A stretch of DNA of 64,000 nt from Amia ocellicauda (Eukaryota > Chordata > Actinopteri > Amiiformes > Amiidae): positions 9,078,357 through 9,142,356 of the forward strand of contig NC_089863.1 of NCBI RefSeq assembly GCF_036373705.1, read 5' to 3'. Shown here piece by piece: positions 62,001 through 64,000 of this stretch. Position numbers and translations under genes: made by a program. A model generated the notes under the pieces. The model did not search any database and was not told the DNA's origin. It saw only the letters and a program-made list of their open reading frames with translations. Each line of letters starts with the position of its first letter. The stretch's first letter is position 1.

Positions 62001-63089
62001 TAGAATATACCCCTGTGTCAGAGCCTCGAACGGGTTTTAAAGTAGAGAAATGGGTCACAGTGAATGTATTGACCCTCCACACCTCTCTCTCTCTCTGTCT
62101 CTCTCAGACACGCTGGCAGTGCTGGCGCGGACGGTGGGTAAGGAGGTGTTCAGCCCTCTGGCCCCGGAGTGTGTACAGCTCGGCCTCAACCTCACTGACA
62201 GCGTGGACGACCCTGACCTGCGCCGCTGCACGTGTGTACACCGGAACACCCACACCCCGACTGACTGGCTGACACTCACCCGCACACCGACTGACTGGCT
62301 GACACTGACACTCTCTCGCTCTCTCTCTCTCTCTCTCTCCCTCCCTCTCTCAGGTACAGTCTGTTCTCTGCTGTGTCCACTGTGTGTCCAGAATGTCTGA
62401 CCCCACACTTGTCCACCATCACCACCCTCATGCTGATGTCCCTCAGATCCACAGAGGGGGTCACTGTGAGTCTCTCTCTCTCTCTGTCTCTCTCTTTCTG
62501 CAGTGTTAAGGTCCAGTCGGTCAGTCTGCCTGTATTAACTCTCTCTCTCTCTCTCTCAGGCTCACCTGGACGAGGAGCACAAGTCGTTTCTGCTGCTGGA
62601 GGAGGAGGAGGATGAAGGGGACGAAGAGGGAGAGGTTGTCATCGAGGACGAGAGCAGGGAGGGCGAGGGAGAGGAGAGAGACGTCACTGGGTAAATGCAC
62701 CTCCCTGCCCCTCTCTCTTATTATTGTGTCGTTAATGTGCTGTCATTACTGATCAGCCTCTCTCCTTCTCTCTCTCTCTCTCTCTCTCCCTCCCCAGGTT
62801 CAGTGTGGAGAATGCCTATATTGATGAGAAGGAGGATGTCTGTGATGCCCTTGGAGAGATCGCCTACAACACTGGGTGAGACTGCACACACTGACGCACT
62901 ACTGCACACACTGACACTCTGTCGCAGTTCACAGCACATCGCTGAACTCCCTCTCTCCCCCTCTTAGCGCTGCGTTCCTGCCCTTCCTGGAGTCTAGTTT
63001 CCAGCAAGTGTTTGAAATGCACGATGTAAGTCTCTGTGTGTCTCTCTGTGTCTCTCTCTGTGTGTGTTTGTCTGAGTCTCTCTGTGTGT

Positions 63090-63124
<35 letters not shown>

Positions 63125-63598
63125 TGCGAGTGTATCTCTCTCTGAGAATAACTGGGCATCCTCGGCCTCGTTTCTCTCTCTCAGTTCCCTCATGAGGACG
63201 TGCGGAAGGCAGCGTACGAGGCTCTGGGTCAGTTCTGCAGCGCCCAGCACAAGGTGTGGCAGGAGAGCCCAACTGACGCCAACCACCAGGGTAACACTCC
63301 TCCCCTCTGTCTGTGACACTCATAACGCACTGTAGTGTCCAGTGTGTCAATCTGTCAATGAAAAGAGAACAATGACATCACTGTGACATCACTCTCTCTC
63401 TCAGCTCTGCTAAAGCTGCTTGGGGTGACGGTGCCCTGCGTGCTGCAGGCGGTGCGGGAGGAGCGGGAGCGCGAAGTGGTGATGGGGGCGCTGGAGTGCG
63501 TGAACGCCGTGCTGCGCTCCTGCAAGGGGGAGGCGCTGCGGGAACAGGGACGGCTGGCGGACATCAGCCACACCATCCGGGACGTCCTGCAGAAGAAG
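56643..63598 (+). CDS. ipo4: Importin-4, 5' part (23 exons, C terminus beyond the window)
   Basis: HEAT-repeat nuclear import receptor of the importin-beta family; in mammals it carries histones H3/H4 and ribosomal proteins into the nucleus with RanGTP release. Exons: 56643-56708, 57080-57166, 57416-57495, 57643-57684, 57785-57914, 58056-58235, 58832-58897, 59009-59110, 59761-59844, 59969-60127, 60202-60255, 60387-60496, 60695-60803, 61028-61157, 61249-61362, 61500-61613, 62108-62231, 62354-62465, 62560-62690, 62798-62875, 62968-63025, 63185-63290, 63405-63598. All junctions keep frame: 2,430 nt, 810 codons. Human IPO4 is about 1,081 residues, so roughly 270 are missing. Matching segments include DSPYDKKAGL, KAFYALENFVENLG, DDPDLRRCTYSLF, SVENAYIDEKED and EREREVVMGALE. 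An acidic loop (exon 19) and an acidic stretch in exon 10 are as in the family. Start by strong Kozak and family alignment. Confidence 0.95.
57206..57366. repeat. 24-bp minisatellite in ipo4 intron 2
   Basis: About seven copies of a 24-bp unit with TGACACAGTGTACCCCCTCC; later copies read CACTG instead of CAGTG. It lies between exons 2 and 3. Confidence 0.9.
57560..57642 (+). repeat. ipo4 intron 3 tail with long (CT)n and intron-tail motif
   Basis: GTCAGTCTGTATTAAC is followed by about 30 CT dinucleotides and CAG at the exon 4 acceptor. It matches the 3' half of the ~60-bp minisatellite unit. Confidence 0.8.
57965..58055 (+). repeat. ipo4 intron 5 tail, single decayed copy of the intron-tail repeat
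   Basis: CATTAATGTCCTGTAGTGTC, then AATCAGCCAGTTGGTGTGAC, TGTGTTAATCTCTCTC and the acceptor CGCAG. The order matches one full minisatellite unit. Confidence 0.75.
58262..58830. repeat. GT-rich minisatellite in ipo4 intron 6
   Basis: Roughly ten degenerate units of 50-60 bp with TGTGACAGCTGTGTG, GCAGTGTACAGTGTGTAG and TGATTGTGTG. It occupies almost the whole intron. Open frames of His/Thr on the opposite strand are artefacts. Confidence 0.9.
59340..59760 (+). repeat. Duplicated acceptor plus exon 9 fragment in ipo4 intron 8
   Basis: The last bases of intron 8 and first ~34 nt of exon 9 (TTGCAG then GTGGGTGCGGACGTGTC through GACTCGCTG) appear three times: near 59,355, near 59,517 and as the true exon at 59,761. 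The two upstream copies diverge after CTCGCTG into AGTGTGCAAG and a GT-rich minisatellite. The first two copies are about 162 bp apart. Confidence 0.9.
61614..62107. other. ipo4 intron 16, AT-rich insert
   Basis: Longer than its neighbours. From about 61,690 to 62,040 it is AT-rich, unlike the rest of the gene, and may be an old insertion; no family recognised. Confidence 0.45.
62500..62559 (+). repeat. ipo4 intron 18 tail, copy of the intron-tail repeat
   Basis: TGCAGTGTTAAGGTCCAGTC, then GGTCAGTCTGCCTGTATTAA and a CT run to CAG at exon 19. This is a near-complete single minisatellite unit in its natural place at a 3' splice site. Confidence 0.85.
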
Positions 63599-63602
63599 GT
63601 GC

Positions 63603-64000
63603 TGCTATTAACCTTCTCTCTCTCAGTGCAGTGTTAATGTGTGTAGTGTCCAGTCAGTCAGTGTGTCTGTATTAACCCTCTCTCTCTCAGTGCAGTGTTA
63701 ATGTGCTGTAGTGTTCAGTCAGTCAGTGTGTCTGTATTAACCCTCTCTCTCTCAGTGCAGTGTTAATGTGCTGTAGTGTCCAGTCAGTGTGTCCGTATTA
63801 ACCCTCTCTCTCTCAGTGCAGTGTTAATGTGCTGTAGTGTTCAGTCAGTGTGTCTGTATTAACCCTCTCTCTCTCAGTGCAGTGTTAATGTGCTGTAGTG
63901 TTCAGTGCGTCTGTATTAACCCTCTCTCTCTCAGTGCAGTGTTAATGTGCTGTAGTGTTCAGTGTGTCTGTATTAACCCTCTCTCTCTCAGTGCAGTGTT
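63603..64000 (+). repeat. ~60-bp minisatellite in ipo4 intron 23
   Basis: Starts within ~8 nt of the donor of exon 23 and continues past the window end; seven units visible. Unit sequence is the same as at 30,690-32,444 (CAGTGTTAATGTGCTGTAG, TGTCTGTATTAAC, CT tract, CAG), including the TGTTCAG/TGTCCAG variants and variable CAGT copy number. Confidence 0.96.

Overview
This is vertebrate genomic DNA, most likely from a ray-finned fish. Four spliced genes are readable: zfhx2 (3' part, + strand), a C/EBP-family bZIP gene (cebp1/cebpe-like, + strand), nanog (complete, - strand) and ipo4 (importin-4, 5' three quarters, + strand). The nanog protein resembles fish Nanog along its length. The dispersed repeats (LINE 3' tails, MITE-like elements, a GT-flanked 'GTCCCCAT' element) are of types familiar from fish. 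Coding exons are very GC-rich with high GC3 while flanks are AT-rich; this would suit a gar- or bowfin-like lineage, but that is inference only.

Layout. 1-28,705: one uninterrupted satellite with a basic unit of about 36 bp, in three domains of higher-order repeats; it holds no genes. 28,706-30,690: unique flank and a CpG-rich, GA/CT-rich block that may be a promoter or 5' exon. 30,690-32,444: a roughly 60-bp minisatellite of 29 units that runs directly into a zfhx2 3' splice site. 32,445-39,920: zfhx2 exons and 3'UTR. 39,960-41,790: GT-rich minisatellite, an old dispersed repeat, simple repeats. 42,185-43,270: the C/EBP gene. 43,285-45,080: a minisatellite and two MITE-like repeats. 45,080-49,400: nanog with 3'UTR and promoter. 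49,400-56,380: intergenic, rich in LINE fragments and microsatellites. 56,380-64,000: ipo4, 23 exons seen, with a second array of the same ~60-bp minisatellite in the last visible intron.

Functional context. nanog, zfhx2 and cebp are transcription-factor genes; ipo4 is a nuclear import receptor. Nothing indicates an operon-like link; the grouping is syntenic. ZFHX2, CEBPE and IPO4 lie together on human 14q11-q12, whereas human NANOG is on chromosome 12, so this window may record an older linkage.

The most unusual signal is intronic. The ~60-bp minisatellite unit is itself a complete 3' splice-site module (TATTAAC branch-point-like motif, pyrimidine tract, CAG). The same sequence forms the 3' end of a zfhx2 intron, of a nanog intron (these two introns are nearly identical over about 200 bp) and, in decayed form, of several ipo4 introns. 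This looks like a spreading, introner-like intron-tail repeat and is the best candidate here for something undescribed.
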